8,721 bases of DNA from RUG11788 sp964578175. GTDB taxonomy: Bacteria > Bacillota_I > Bacilli_A > RF39 > UBA660. Position numbers and translations under genes: made by a program. The stretch's first letter is position 1; every line of letters begins with the position of its first letter. A model generated the notes under the pieces. That model searched no databases. It saw only the letters and a program-made list of their open reading frames with translations, and was not told the DNA's origin. Where the stretch lies: NCBI GenBank assembly GCA_964578175.1, contig CAZOBH010000030.1, forward strand, positions 1 to 8,721, given 5' to 3'. Positions 1 through 7,300 of this stretch are shown here, one piece after another.

Positions 1-868
1 ATTTTTCTTTAAAGATTGGTAATTCTTTCTTAATAACATCTGGATATACTAAATGTGTATTTTCTATAGCTTTTTCAAAGTCAAATATATTAACTTCTTT
101 TCTATTATCAAAAACAGTAAATGAGAATGCTGATTTAAATAACGTTAATGCTATATCTGGATATCTTGAGTTTACTTCAAATACTCTTTTATATTCAGAT
201 GTTATATCAACTATAGATTCTATAATAAGCCTTTGTTGATATTTAGAATATTTAAATCTAACTCCTGTTGACTTTTCAATTTTAGGTAATGTTCCAATTA
301 TAATATCAATTGTTTCTTCTCTAGTTGGTTCTGGTACATCTATTCTTTGAAAACGTCTAGTAAATGCTTTATCTCTTAAAATATATCTTTCATATTCAGC
401 TGTAGTTGTTGCACCAACAACTTTAATAGAACCACGTCCTAATCCCTCTTTAAATATATTAGCGAAGTCAAGACTTGATTCATCAGTAGCTCCGATTAAC
501 ATATGTATTTCATCTACAAAAAGGATTACTTTCTCTCTTGTTTTAAGTTCATCTAACATAACTTGAACTTTACTTTCTCCATTAGGCATAGTTCCTAAAA
601 GAGAAGCTGTTTTAATATTTATAATTGTGTACCCTTTTAAAGCATCAGGTACTTCATCTCTTTGTATTAAATAAGCCATTCCTTCAATTATGGCAGTTTT
701 ACCAACACCAGGTTCACCTATTAAAATAGCTGATTTTTCAGGAGTTAATAAAATCAATGTTAAAGCTTTTAATTGTTCTTCACGTCCAATAGCTGGATTT
801 GTAACATATTCTTTTTCTGTATAATTCTCGCCATAACGTTCTAATATGCTAAAACTTCCTTCAGGCAT
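1..868 (-). CDS. Clp-type AAA+ ATPase, N-terminal part (runs off the left edge)
   Basis: My translation gives 289 codons with no stop before the window edge, so the 3' part is missing. Residues 24-37 lead into Walker A GEPGVGKTA (51-59). Walker B VILFVDEIH is at 114-122, a sensor-1-like VGATT at 151-155 and an arginine-finger-like RRF at 171-173. The order and spacing match the first ATPase module of ClpA/ClpB/ClpC. The gene starts almost directly at the AAA+ module, with only about 25 residues in front, so the usual Clp N-domain (about 140 residues) is absent. The pore-loop segment that is normally G-x-K-Y-R-G reads GTMPNG (92-97), without the substrate-gripping tyrosine. The start is the first ATG after an in-frame stop and has AAGGAG 8 bases upstream. 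It is probably a cytoplasmic unfoldase or remodelling ATPase. Whether a second AAA+ module or a ClpP-binding loop follows cannot be seen. Confidence 0.9.
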   Translation of the reverse strand, partial: MPEGSFSILERYGENYTEKEYVTNPAIGREEQLKALTLILLTPEKSAILIGEPGVGKTAIIEGMAYLIQRDEVPDALKGYTIINIKTASLLGTMPNGESKVQVMLDELKTREKVILFVDEIHMLIGATDESSLDFANIFKEGLGRGSIKVVGATTTAEYERYILRDKAFTRRFQRIDVPEPTREETIDIIIGTLPKIEKSTGVRFKYSKYQQRLIIESIVDITSEYKRVFEVNSRYPDIALTLFKSAFSFTVFDNRKEVNIFDFEKAIENTHLVYPDVIKKELPIFKEK

Positions 869-895
869 GATACCAACTCCTTCTATTCTAGTATT

Positions 896-904
896 AGTAT
901 ACCA
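896..904 (-). promoter_or_regulatory. Candidate extended -10 promoter (P2) of the AAA+ gene
   Basis: On the minus strand TATACT (896-901) is preceded by TGG, giving an extended -10 element (TGnTATACT). The -35 region at 17-base spacing is only TTTATT. Transcription would start about 20 bases before the AAA+ start codon. Confidence 0.4.
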
Positions 905-945
905 TTTTTTTATATTTCAATAAACATTTTTTTCACGAAGATTGT

Positions 946-974
946 ATTATATCTCTAATAACTAAGTAATTCAA
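946..974 (-). promoter_or_regulatory. Candidate sigma-A promoter (P1) of the AAA+ gene
   Basis: The minus strand reads TTGAAT (969-974), a 17-base spacer, then TATAAT (946-951). This is a near-consensus vegetative promoter lying directly after the terminator of the upstream SH3 unit. It would give a leader of about 70 bases before the AAA+ start at 868. Confidence 0.6.
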
Positions 975-975
975 T

Positions 976-997
976 AAAAAAAATCCTAATTAGGATT
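976..997 (-). terminator. Intrinsic terminator of the MFS/SH3 operon
   Basis: A perfect 16-base palindrome, AATCCTAATTAGGATT (982-997), is followed on the minus strand by a run of T. It contains the TAA stop of the SH3 protein gene (990-992), so the coding sequence runs into the hairpin. The stem is short and A/T-rich, which makes this a modest terminator. Confidence 0.7.
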
Positions 998-2273
998 CTT
1001 TTATATCATTATTTTCATCGTTTTCAGTAACAGGTACTTCTACTTCACCTTGTTCTACTTTATTCTTTTTAGCTTTTCTCTTTTTGTTTACAAGAACAAT
1101 AGTAGTTAAAGCTGTAATACATATAACAACTCCAGCTGCAACACATATAATTGTTGTATTTAAATCTTTATCTTCTTCCTTTTTTGGTTCTACTTTAGGT
1201 TCCTCTACTGGAGTTGGTTCTGGTTCTTCTTTTCTTTCACCATCTACGAAATATGTATCAATCTTGTCTTCTTTTGCGTAATCAAGATCTAAAGTATATT
1301 CAATCCATCCTTTAACTTTATCATTTTCAACATATAAATAACTACCATCAAGATATTTAACTTTAACTCCTTCAAAATCAGCTTTAGATACAGTTTTATA
1401 TTTACCCTCTTCTTCTGTTTTTGGTCGAGAATCATATAATTTTACTTTATCATTTAAAATCTCTAATTTATATCCCTCGTTAGGAATGAATAGAATGTCA
1501 CTTGACTCAATTTTATCATCATAGCTAGAATAAATAACATAGCCCTTAATATCATTGTATTCTACATAATATAATCCTTTACTCCATTCATCTAGCATAA
1601 ATATATTTTTATAACTTATTGTTGTATTAGCAGGAATTGAACCAATTACTTTAGTAGGTTGTTCACCTAGTTCATATCCTTCTTTTTCTTCAAATTTTAA
1701 TACATTAGTTTTTGCAGGTAAATAAATATCATTATCAAGACATTGTCCAACTGATCCACCTATAGAATCAACCCATCCACTAACATCATTATATTTTATG
1801 TAGATCCATGAATCTCCACTTCCAACTTCATCATTGAATTTATCGTTTACTGAATAAATTGTAACCTCAGCTTCAAATGGAACTTTATCTCCTACTTTTT
1901 CAAACGCTTCTCCAGGCCCTTCATACAAATCTACTCCATTTTTATCTAAAACTTTACCTTTATGAGTCTTATTCTTATCAATATAATCATCCATATTGAA
2001 ATTCTTTTTTGCTTTTATATCTTTAAGACTAATTTCAAAAGAATCATCTTTATAATCAAAAATAACATAATCTTCTAACTCCATGATAACTTCAATTTCT
2101 GTTCCAGCTTTAAGAGTTCCAGCTTTTGTTCTCTTTTCATCAGACCTATAATATGGAGCATTATCAGTAACTACAATCGCTTTATAATTAACAGATGGTG
2201 CTCCCATATCTGCAAATACTCCTATTGGTATAATCATTAATAATAAACTAAATAAATAAACTATCTTTTTCAT
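990..2273 (-). CDS. Secreted, membrane-anchored protein with SH3-like repeats
   Basis: The protein has 427 residues. A signal peptide covers 1-21 (KK, hydrophobic core, likely cleavage VFA|DM). Then come about four SH3b-like beta units at roughly 31-88, 105-170, 188-250 and 268-327. The later three each end in a variant of 'Y-x-Y/V-x-N-D-x-x-G-W/Y-V/I' (158-168, 236-246, 314-324), the typical last strands of bacterial SH3 domains. A Pro/Glu/Lys linker (348-370) leads to one membrane helix (about 373-395), a basic stop-transfer KKRKAKK and an acidic cytoplasmic tail. There is no LPXTG sorting motif, so the helix is the anchor. Bacterial SH3 domains often bind peptidoglycan, but that is only a possible role here and I see no catalytic domain. 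The start has AAAGGA 7 bases upstream. It is the last gene of the operon and begins one base after the 49-residue gene ends. Confidence 0.85.
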   Translation of the reverse strand: MKKIVYLFSLLLMIIPIGVFADMGAPSVNYKAIVVTDNAPYYRSDEKRTKAGTLKAGTEIEVIMELEDYVIFDYKDDSFEISLKDIKAKKNFNMDDYIDKNKTHKGKVLDKNGVDLYEGPGEAFEKVGDKVPFEAEVTIYSVNDKFNDEVGSGDSWIYIKYNDVSGWVDSIGGSVGQCLDNDIYLPAKTNVLKFEEKEGYELGEQPTKVIGSIPANTTISYKNIFMLDEWSKGLYYVEYNDIKGYVIYSSYDDKIESSDILFIPNEGYKLEILNDKVKLYDSRPKTEEEGKYKTVSKADFEGVKVKYLDGSYLYVENDKVKGWIEYTLDLDYAKEDKIDTYFVDGERKEEPEPTPVEEPKVEPKKEEDKDLNTTIICVAAGVVICITALTTIVLVNKKRKAKKNKVEQGEVEVPVTENDENNDIKES

Positions 2274-2274
2274 A

Positions 2275-2424
2275 TCATTTTCCTTTCTTATTTTTATTTA
2301 TTAATTTAACTATAACTAATGCAACAATTGCAGTAACAATACATGCAACTAAACATATTGTCATAAGATCAGGATCACCTACATCTAAAACTGTAGGTCT
2401 ATCAACAGCTACATCTAAAAACAT
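2275..2424 (-). CDS. 49-residue single-pass membrane protein
   Basis: This small gene fills the gap between the 115-residue and SH3 genes. The translation begins MFLDVAVDRPTVLD, has one hydrophobic helix at about residues 21-41 and ends in a basic tail (KNKKGK). There is no signal-peptidase site, so it is probably anchored with the N-terminus outside and the basic C-terminus in the cytoplasm. A perfect AGGAGG (2429-2434) sits just upstream and overlaps the TAG stop of the preceding gene. Two ATGs are adjacent. The second (2424) is preferred because it lies 4 bases from AGGAGG, whereas the first (2427) lies 1 base away. The TGA stop is one base before the SH3 gene start. The helix resembles the anchor helix of the SH3 protein: both read T-I-C-x-x-A-x-x-V-x-x-I-x-A-L. 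I do not recognise a family, and the function is unknown. Confidence 0.75.
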   Translation of the reverse strand: MFLDVAVDRPTVLDVGDPDLMTICLVACIVTAIVALVIVKLINKNKKGK

Positions 2425-2432
2425 CATACCTC

Positions 2433-2780
2433 CTATTGTATAATTAACCCACTTACATAAGAAGAAATGTTAAGAATTAATGCAAGTATAAATGGATTAA
2501 TCTTTTTATAATCTAATACTTTTTTATATATAAATCCTTCTACTATAACAGTAAGTATTTCAAGTATATATAAAACTATATTCCTTGCTTGTAACCCATA
2601 TACATAATTAAAATATACAGGTACTGTTACAACTATAGGATTTGTAACTATATTAACTAAGATTACATTTAATAGATCTTTTCTCTTTTTTACACCTAGT
2701 ATTAATGCAACACATAATTCAATAACAATTGTTGCTACTAAACAAAAGATCATATATTTAGGCAGTTCACTTATCAGCAT
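2433..2780 (-). CDS. Small polytopic membrane protein (115 residues, about four helices)
   Basis: Hydrophobic segments lie at about 10-30, 36-58, 66-84 and 94-114, so almost the whole protein is in the membrane. A basic loop KKRKD (31-35) follows helix 1, and a second basic segment (YKKVLDYKK, 85-93) precedes helix 4. By the positive-inside rule both face the cytoplasm. Acidic residues occur inside or at the edge of helices (E21, E74, E81), and a VTNPIV motif (45-50) breaks helix 2. These look like functional rather than purely structural positions. GGAG lies 8 bases upstream of the ATG. The start lies inside the last codons of the 43-residue gene (14-base overlap), suggesting translational coupling. 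I do not recognise a named family. A subunit of a membrane complex with its operon neighbours is a plausible inference. Confidence 0.8.
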   Translation of the reverse strand: MLISELPKYMIFCLVATIVIELCVALILGVKKRKDLLNVILVNIVTNPIVVTVPVYFNYVYGLQARNIVLYILEILTVIVEGFIYKKVLDYKKINPFILALILNISSYVSGLIIQ

Positions 2781-2898
2781 TTAATATTCTCCATGCTTTT
2801 ACAAATGCCCATATAATCATAATTATTATTGAAATTACAAATACATAAAATATTATCTCATTATCTCTTATAAATGAATTATTATATATATATTTCAT
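2767..2898 (-). CDS. 43-residue single-pass membrane protein
   Basis: This short gene lies between the MFS and 115-residue genes. The polar N-terminus (MKYIYNNSFIRDNE) is followed by a strongly hydrophobic, isoleucine-rich helix (about 15-33) and a short basic, aromatic end (VKAWRILNADK). The ATG is one base after the TAA of the MFS gene. A purine-rich AGAGGG lies about 5 bases upstream, inside the last MFS codons. The TGA stop falls 14 bases inside the next gene in another frame. This stop-start linkage on both sides, and the lack of any other use for the 119-base gap, argue that it is translated. I recognise no family. It may be a small accessory subunit of the transporter or of the four-helix protein. 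Confidence 0.7.
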   Translation of the reverse strand: MKYIYNNSFIRDNEIIFYVFVISIIIMIIWAFVKAWRILNADK

Positions 2899-2899
2899 A

Positions 2900-3958
2900 T
2901 TATCCCTCTTTCTTTAATAAACTTAGTAATATAAAAGTACATATTAATGACATTACTACTATAAATATAATATTTAATTCCATAGTTAATTTTATAAAGA
3001 ATATAGGTACTGTTCCTAGGAATAATCCTATCGTTGTAAATCCAAAAGCTAGTCCTGGATGTTTTTTTAGTACTGATACAAGTATTCCTAAAGTAATAGC
3101 CATTGTCATTGAAAAGCACATTACTCCAAATAATGAAATCCACATATACTTATCTCCTAAACAAAGGAAAGGTATAGCAAGTACTGTAGATATTAAAGCA
3201 ACTTTTCTAATACCAAATCTATCTGATAAAATTCCTCCTAAAGCCTTACCAAGTCCCATTATACAAAATAAATAAATCATTTGAGGCACTGTTTTATTCC
3301 AACTAGTAGGTATTCCATATCCCATGTATCCACGAATAATAACAACTAATGTTGCTAATACTATTACTAAGAATGGATTAATACTTTCTTTAACATAATT
3401 GAATTTAGTACAATTAGGACTTTTCTTACTATTTTTATAAGTATCTGCAAGTAATATAAATGGAATAGTAGTTAGAATTAATATAAGTACCAATATTGGA
3501 GGCCAATTATACATTGCTAATAATTTACCTGATACAACTCCAAATGATCCACCAGCAACAAATATAGCAGCGTGAGATAATTTACCATTAGAATTTTTTA
3601 ATGTTACTTCTGCTCCATTAACATGAACAAAAGTATTACCTATACACAATATTATTAATGATATATATACTGATATACTAGTATATGATGATAATAATAA
3701 AGCAATAAAAGTTAATGAAAAACCTATAAGTGAAAAACTAATTTTAGGATATTTGTCACTTAAATGACCAAATATACTTTGTGGTACAAAAGCAAGTCCA
3801 TCATATAAAAATGGTATTAACCAAACTATATTAGAACCACCTGTAACTATAGATAAGTAATAAAAACATACTACTTCTACTACAAAATGTAGATAAAAAT
3901 ATAAATACCCTACTCCAATATTTTTTAAACAAAAAGTTTTTTCAAACTCTTTTATCAT
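2900..3958 (-). CDS. Major facilitator superfamily transporter, Fsr-like
   Basis: The protein has 352 residues and about 10-12 hydrophobic segments, which is short for MFS (usually about 400). MFS motif A occurs in both halves: GHLSDKYPK (64-72) after helix 2, and GGILSDRFGIRK (241-252) at the matching place in the second half. The stretch around 112-148, with an H, a loop ending SNGKLSHA, then AGGSFG and GKLLA, resembles the fosmidomycin-resistance protein Fsr (H-P-E ... LFQVGGNFG). An export role for a small molecule is therefore the best guess, and the substrate is unknown. The long inter-half loop (about 172-192) is basic and hydrophilic. The start has AGGTGA about 4 bases upstream. It is the first gene of a five-gene unit, and the next gene starts one base after its stop. 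A sugar or drug transporter of another MFS branch remains possible. Confidence 0.85.
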   Translation of the reverse strand: MIKEFEKTFCLKNIGVGYLYFYLHFVVEVVCFYYLSIVTGGSNIVWLIPFLYDGLAFVPQSIFGHLSDKYPKISFSLIGFSLTFIALLLSSYTSISVYISLIILCIGNTFVHVNGAEVTLKNSNGKLSHAAIFVAGGSFGVVSGKLLAMYNWPPILVLILILTTIPFILLADTYKNSKKSPNCTKFNYVKESINPFLVIVLATLVVIIRGYMGYGIPTSWNKTVPQMIYLFCIMGLGKALGGILSDRFGIRKVALISTVLAIPFLCLGDKYMWISLFGVMCFSMTMAITLGILVSVLKKHPGLAFGFTTIGLFLGTVPIFFIKLTMELNIIFIVVMSLICTFILLSLLKKEG

Positions 3959-3979
3959 ATTCTCACCTATCCTATATAA

Positions 3980-3988
3980 ATAATAGCA
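3980..3988 (-). promoter_or_regulatory. Candidate extended -10 promoter of the MFS operon
   Basis: TATTAT (3980-3985) is preceded by TGC on the minus strand, forming an extended -10 (TGnTATTAT). At 17-base spacing the -35 position falls inside the T-tract of the cutA terminator (TTTTTT), so it has no good -35 hexamer. The gap is only 62 bases, which leaves few alternatives. Confidence 0.4.
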
Positions 3989-3999
3989 CTTAAAAGCAT

Positions 4000-4034
4000 A
4001 AAAAAAAAGACTTAAGTATTTTATACTAAAGTCT
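4000..4034 (-). terminator. Intrinsic terminator after cutA
   Basis: On the minus strand AGACTTTAGTAT and ATACTTAAGTCT form a 12-bp stem with one T-T mismatch and a three-base AAA loop. Nine T residues follow directly. The stem includes the last codons and the TAA stop of cutA (4021-4023). Confidence 0.85.
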
Positions 4035-4344
4035 CTTTAGAACATCCAGAATCTACCCAATCAATATATTCTTTTGTTCCATCAAATTCAAAATATGCAA
4101 TTTCAGGAAGATCATAGCTATGTAATTCTCTAATTCTAGTTGCTACTTTATCAAATAATTCTTTTTTAGTTTTAACAGATAATAAGAACTCCATATTATC
4201 ATTAAATTCATTTTCCCAATTATAAAGAGATTCTAATTCTGTTATTTGAGCACAACCTATTAATCTTTCATCTAATAAAGTTTTTGCGACCATTTTTGCT
4301 TCATTTCTACTTTCAAAAGTAGTAGTAACAACAATATTATTCAT
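4021..4344 (-). CDS. cutA: CutA-like divalent-ion tolerance protein
   Basis: The 107-residue length and sequence match the CutA1 family across its length. The protein has an N-terminal strand NNIVVTTTFESRNEA, a helix ending in LLDERLIGCAQI (23-34), a SLYNWENE strand (39-46), LLSVKT (54-59) and the hallmark ELHSYDLPEI (73-82), followed by a YIDWVDS end. CutA1 forms a very stable cytoplasmic trimer. It was named for copper tolerance in E. coli, but its general role is unsettled and it may act as a small-ligand or metal sensor. The single cysteine of the helix (C32) is the one common in the family, and a second (C101) is near the C-terminus. GGAGG lies 9 bases upstream, inside the final codons of the activase gene, and the two genes overlap by 8 bases. 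They are therefore co-transcribed and probably translationally coupled. It is the last gene before a strong terminator. Confidence 0.93.
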   Translation of the reverse strand: MNNIVVTTTFESRNEAKMVAKTLLDERLIGCAQITELESLYNWENEFNDNMEFLLSVKTKKELFDKVATRIRELHSYDLPEIAYFEFDGTKEYIDWVDSGCSKETLV

Positions 4345-7300
4345 TTTCTTTTTCCTCCAAATTTTCTTTAGCTACTGTAAGCATTAATTTCAATCTGTTT
4401 ACTTGATTTGTATGACTTGCTCCTGGGTCATAATCAATTGCTACTATATTTGAATTAGGATAAAGTTTTCTTACCTTTTTAATAACTGCTTTACCAACTA
4501 TATGGTTAGGTAAACAAGCAAATGGTTGAACACATACTACGTTTTCAATTCCTTCATGTATTAATTGAACCATTTCACCAGTTAAGAACCAACCTTCTCC
4601 TGTTTGATTTCCTGTTGATAAAATTCCATCTACATTGTTTGCAAGTTCTTTTATATCACATGGTTGTCTAATTCTAGTATCTTTAGTATGATTTCTAACT
4701 ACTTGTTCATATCTATTAATAAGTCTTAATGCTTCTTGATATATTATTGGTGTAATCATACCAGATTTAAACATACGTGCTTTAATAATTGAATTATATA
4801 CACAATATTTAACAAATCCCATTAAATCAGGTGCAGCAACTTCTGCTCCTTCTGCTTCAAGTTTAGAAACCACATTATCATTTCCAAATCTATGATACTT
4901 AATTAAGATTTCTCCAACTATTCCTACTTTAGGTAAATTCTTATTTTCTATTTTAATATTTTTAAAATCTTCTATTATATTAATTATATTTTGTTTATAT
5001 TCTTTATATTTACCATTTCTAATAGATTTTAAAGTTATCTCTTCCCATTTTTTATAAGTTTTCTCTGTTTCACCAGCATTTACTTCATAAGGTCTTGTAG
5101 CATTACAAAGTCTCATTAATAAATCTCCATATACTACTGCTTGTAAAGCTTTATTAGCAAGTGGAAGAGTTATCTTAAATGCTTGTTCTTTTTCGAGTCC
5201 ACTTAAATTAAATGATAAAATTGATACTTGTGGGAATCCTGCATCACGAAGTCCTTTTCTAATTAATCCTATATAATTAGTTGCACGACATCCTCCACCT
5301 GTTTGAGTAATAATTACTGATGTATCATTTAAGTCATATTTTCCACTTTTTAAAGCATGTATTAGTTGACCAATTACTATTATTGCTGGATAACATGCAT
5401 CATTATTAACATATTTAAGACCAGTTTCAACTGTTTCTTCATTTGATTCCCTTAAATATACAGCATTATATCCTTCACTTTGAAGTAATGCTTCAAAATA
5501 TGGCATATGATATGGAGACATATCTGGGAATAATAAAGTATGTTTCTTATCACTTTCTTTGAAATAATTCTTATTATAGATATATGGTTTGTAATTATTT
5601 TCATCTTGTCTTTTATTCATAGAAGCAATTAAAGATCTAATTCTTATTTTGGCTGCTCCAAGATTATTAATTTCATCTATTTTAATAGTAGTAAATAACT
5701 TATCATTTTTCTTAAGTATTTCTTCTGTTTGATCTGTAATAATAGCGTCAAGTCCACAACCAAATGAATTTAATTCTACCATTTCTAAGTTATCATATTG
5801 ACTTACAACATCAGCAGCTCTGTATACTCTTGAATGATATGCCCATTGATCAACTACTCTTAATTTTGTATCTAAATGATTTAAGTGACATATTGAATCC
5901 TCTGTAAGTACACCTAGACCTAATGATGTAATCATAGTATCTATTCCATGATTAACCTCTTTATCTAAATGATATGGTCTTCCAGCAAGAACTATTGCTT
6001 TTTGTTTATTCTTCTTTAGAATTTTTAAATATTCTTCTCCTTTTTTTCTAACATCATCTTTAAACTTTTCTTGTTCTTTAAAAGCATCATGTATAGCTGA
6101 TTTTAATTCTTTTTTAGAGAAATTATATTCTTTAAATTCATCAAGAGAAATAATTGTTTTATACATTTTATCTTCTTCAAGTGGAATAAACGGATTCATA
6201 TATTTTATATCTTCTAATTCTAATTCATCTACATTTAATTTAATAGCTTCAGAATATGATTGAACTATTGGACAGTTATATGTATTATCGCTTTGATTAA
6301 ATTCACGAGTTTCATACATAATACAAGGATAGAATATAGTTTTTATTCCTTTATCTAATAAGTTCATAATATGTCCATGAACCAATTTAGCTGGGTAACA
6401 TACTGATTCACTAGGCATAGATTCTATTCCTTTTTCATATATTCTACGATTAGAATGATCTGATATTATTACTCTAAATCCAAGTTTAGTAAATAAAGTA
6501 AACCATAAAGGATAGTTTTCATACATATTTAAAGCTCTTGGAATACCAATTGTTCCACGATATGCTTTATCTTCATCTAATGGATCATAATCAAAAATTC
6601 TATCATATTTCCATTGATACATATTTGGTAGATTTGAAGATGTTCCAACATTACCTGCTCCTCGTTCACATCTATTACCAGAAACAAACTTCTTTTTACC
6701 AAACATATTTATAGTTAATGCACAATGATTTTCACATATTTGACAGCGACTGAAGAATGTTTTTATCTTCATATCTTCTATTTCTTTTGGAGATAAGATA
6801 CTACTTTTAACATCTTGATCTTCATATTGTTTAAAGTTATCTAAAGCTATTAGTGCTACTCCATAAGCACCCATAAGTCCAGCTATATCTGGTCTAATAA
6901 CCTCTTTTCCAGTTATATTTTCAAATGCTTTTAATACTCCATCATTTAAGAAAGTTCCACCTTGTACAACTATTTTATCTCCTAGTGTTGATACATCTCT
7001 TATTTTCATAACTTTTTGAATTGCATTACGAATAACTGAATATGAAAGTCCAGCAAATATATCACCTAGTGGTCTTCCTTCTTTTTGAGTTTGTTTTATC
7101 TTAGAATTCATAAATACTGTACAACGAGAACCTAAATCAATCGGATGTTTTGATTCAACAGCAAGTTTTACAAATTCTTCTACACTAATATTAAGTGATT
7201 TAGCAAGTGTTTCTATAAATGATCCACATCCAGATGAACAAGCTTCATTAAGCATAATTGAATCTACTGCTCCATCCTTAATCTTAATGTATTTCATGTC

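Noticed and set aside
869..971. Riboswitch or T-box leader upstream of the AAA+ gene
   Set aside because: The gap is short and A/T-rich with no conserved T-box or aptamer sequence. Two promoter-like elements explain it.
1084..1281. Plus-strand 65-codon open frame
   Set aside because: It is antisense to the 3' end of the SH3 protein gene, which has a signal peptide, repeats and an anchor. The plus frame is a low-complexity Ser/Thr/Val translation with no recognisable domain.
2275..2898. Mollicute code with TGA read as tryptophan
   Set aside because: TGA terminates both small genes exactly at the junction with the next start, and tryptophans in the MFS, CutA and activase proteins are TGG.
2895..3143. 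Minus-strand 82-codon open frame inside the MFS gene
   Set aside because: It is a shifted frame of the MFS gene with Tyr/Asn-rich A/T-driven composition. The MFS frame has both motif A copies and helices throughout.
2874..3275. Plus-strand 133-codon open frame
   Set aside because: It lies antisense to the clear MFS gene, and its residues mirror the A/T-rich complement of membrane codons.
2433..3958. Prophage or holin/lysis cassette (small membrane proteins next to an SH3 protein)
   Set aside because: No endolysin catalytic domain, structural phage gene or integrase is present, and the first gene is an MFS transporter with its own promoter. SH3 repeats with a C-terminal membrane anchor do not fit a phage lysin.
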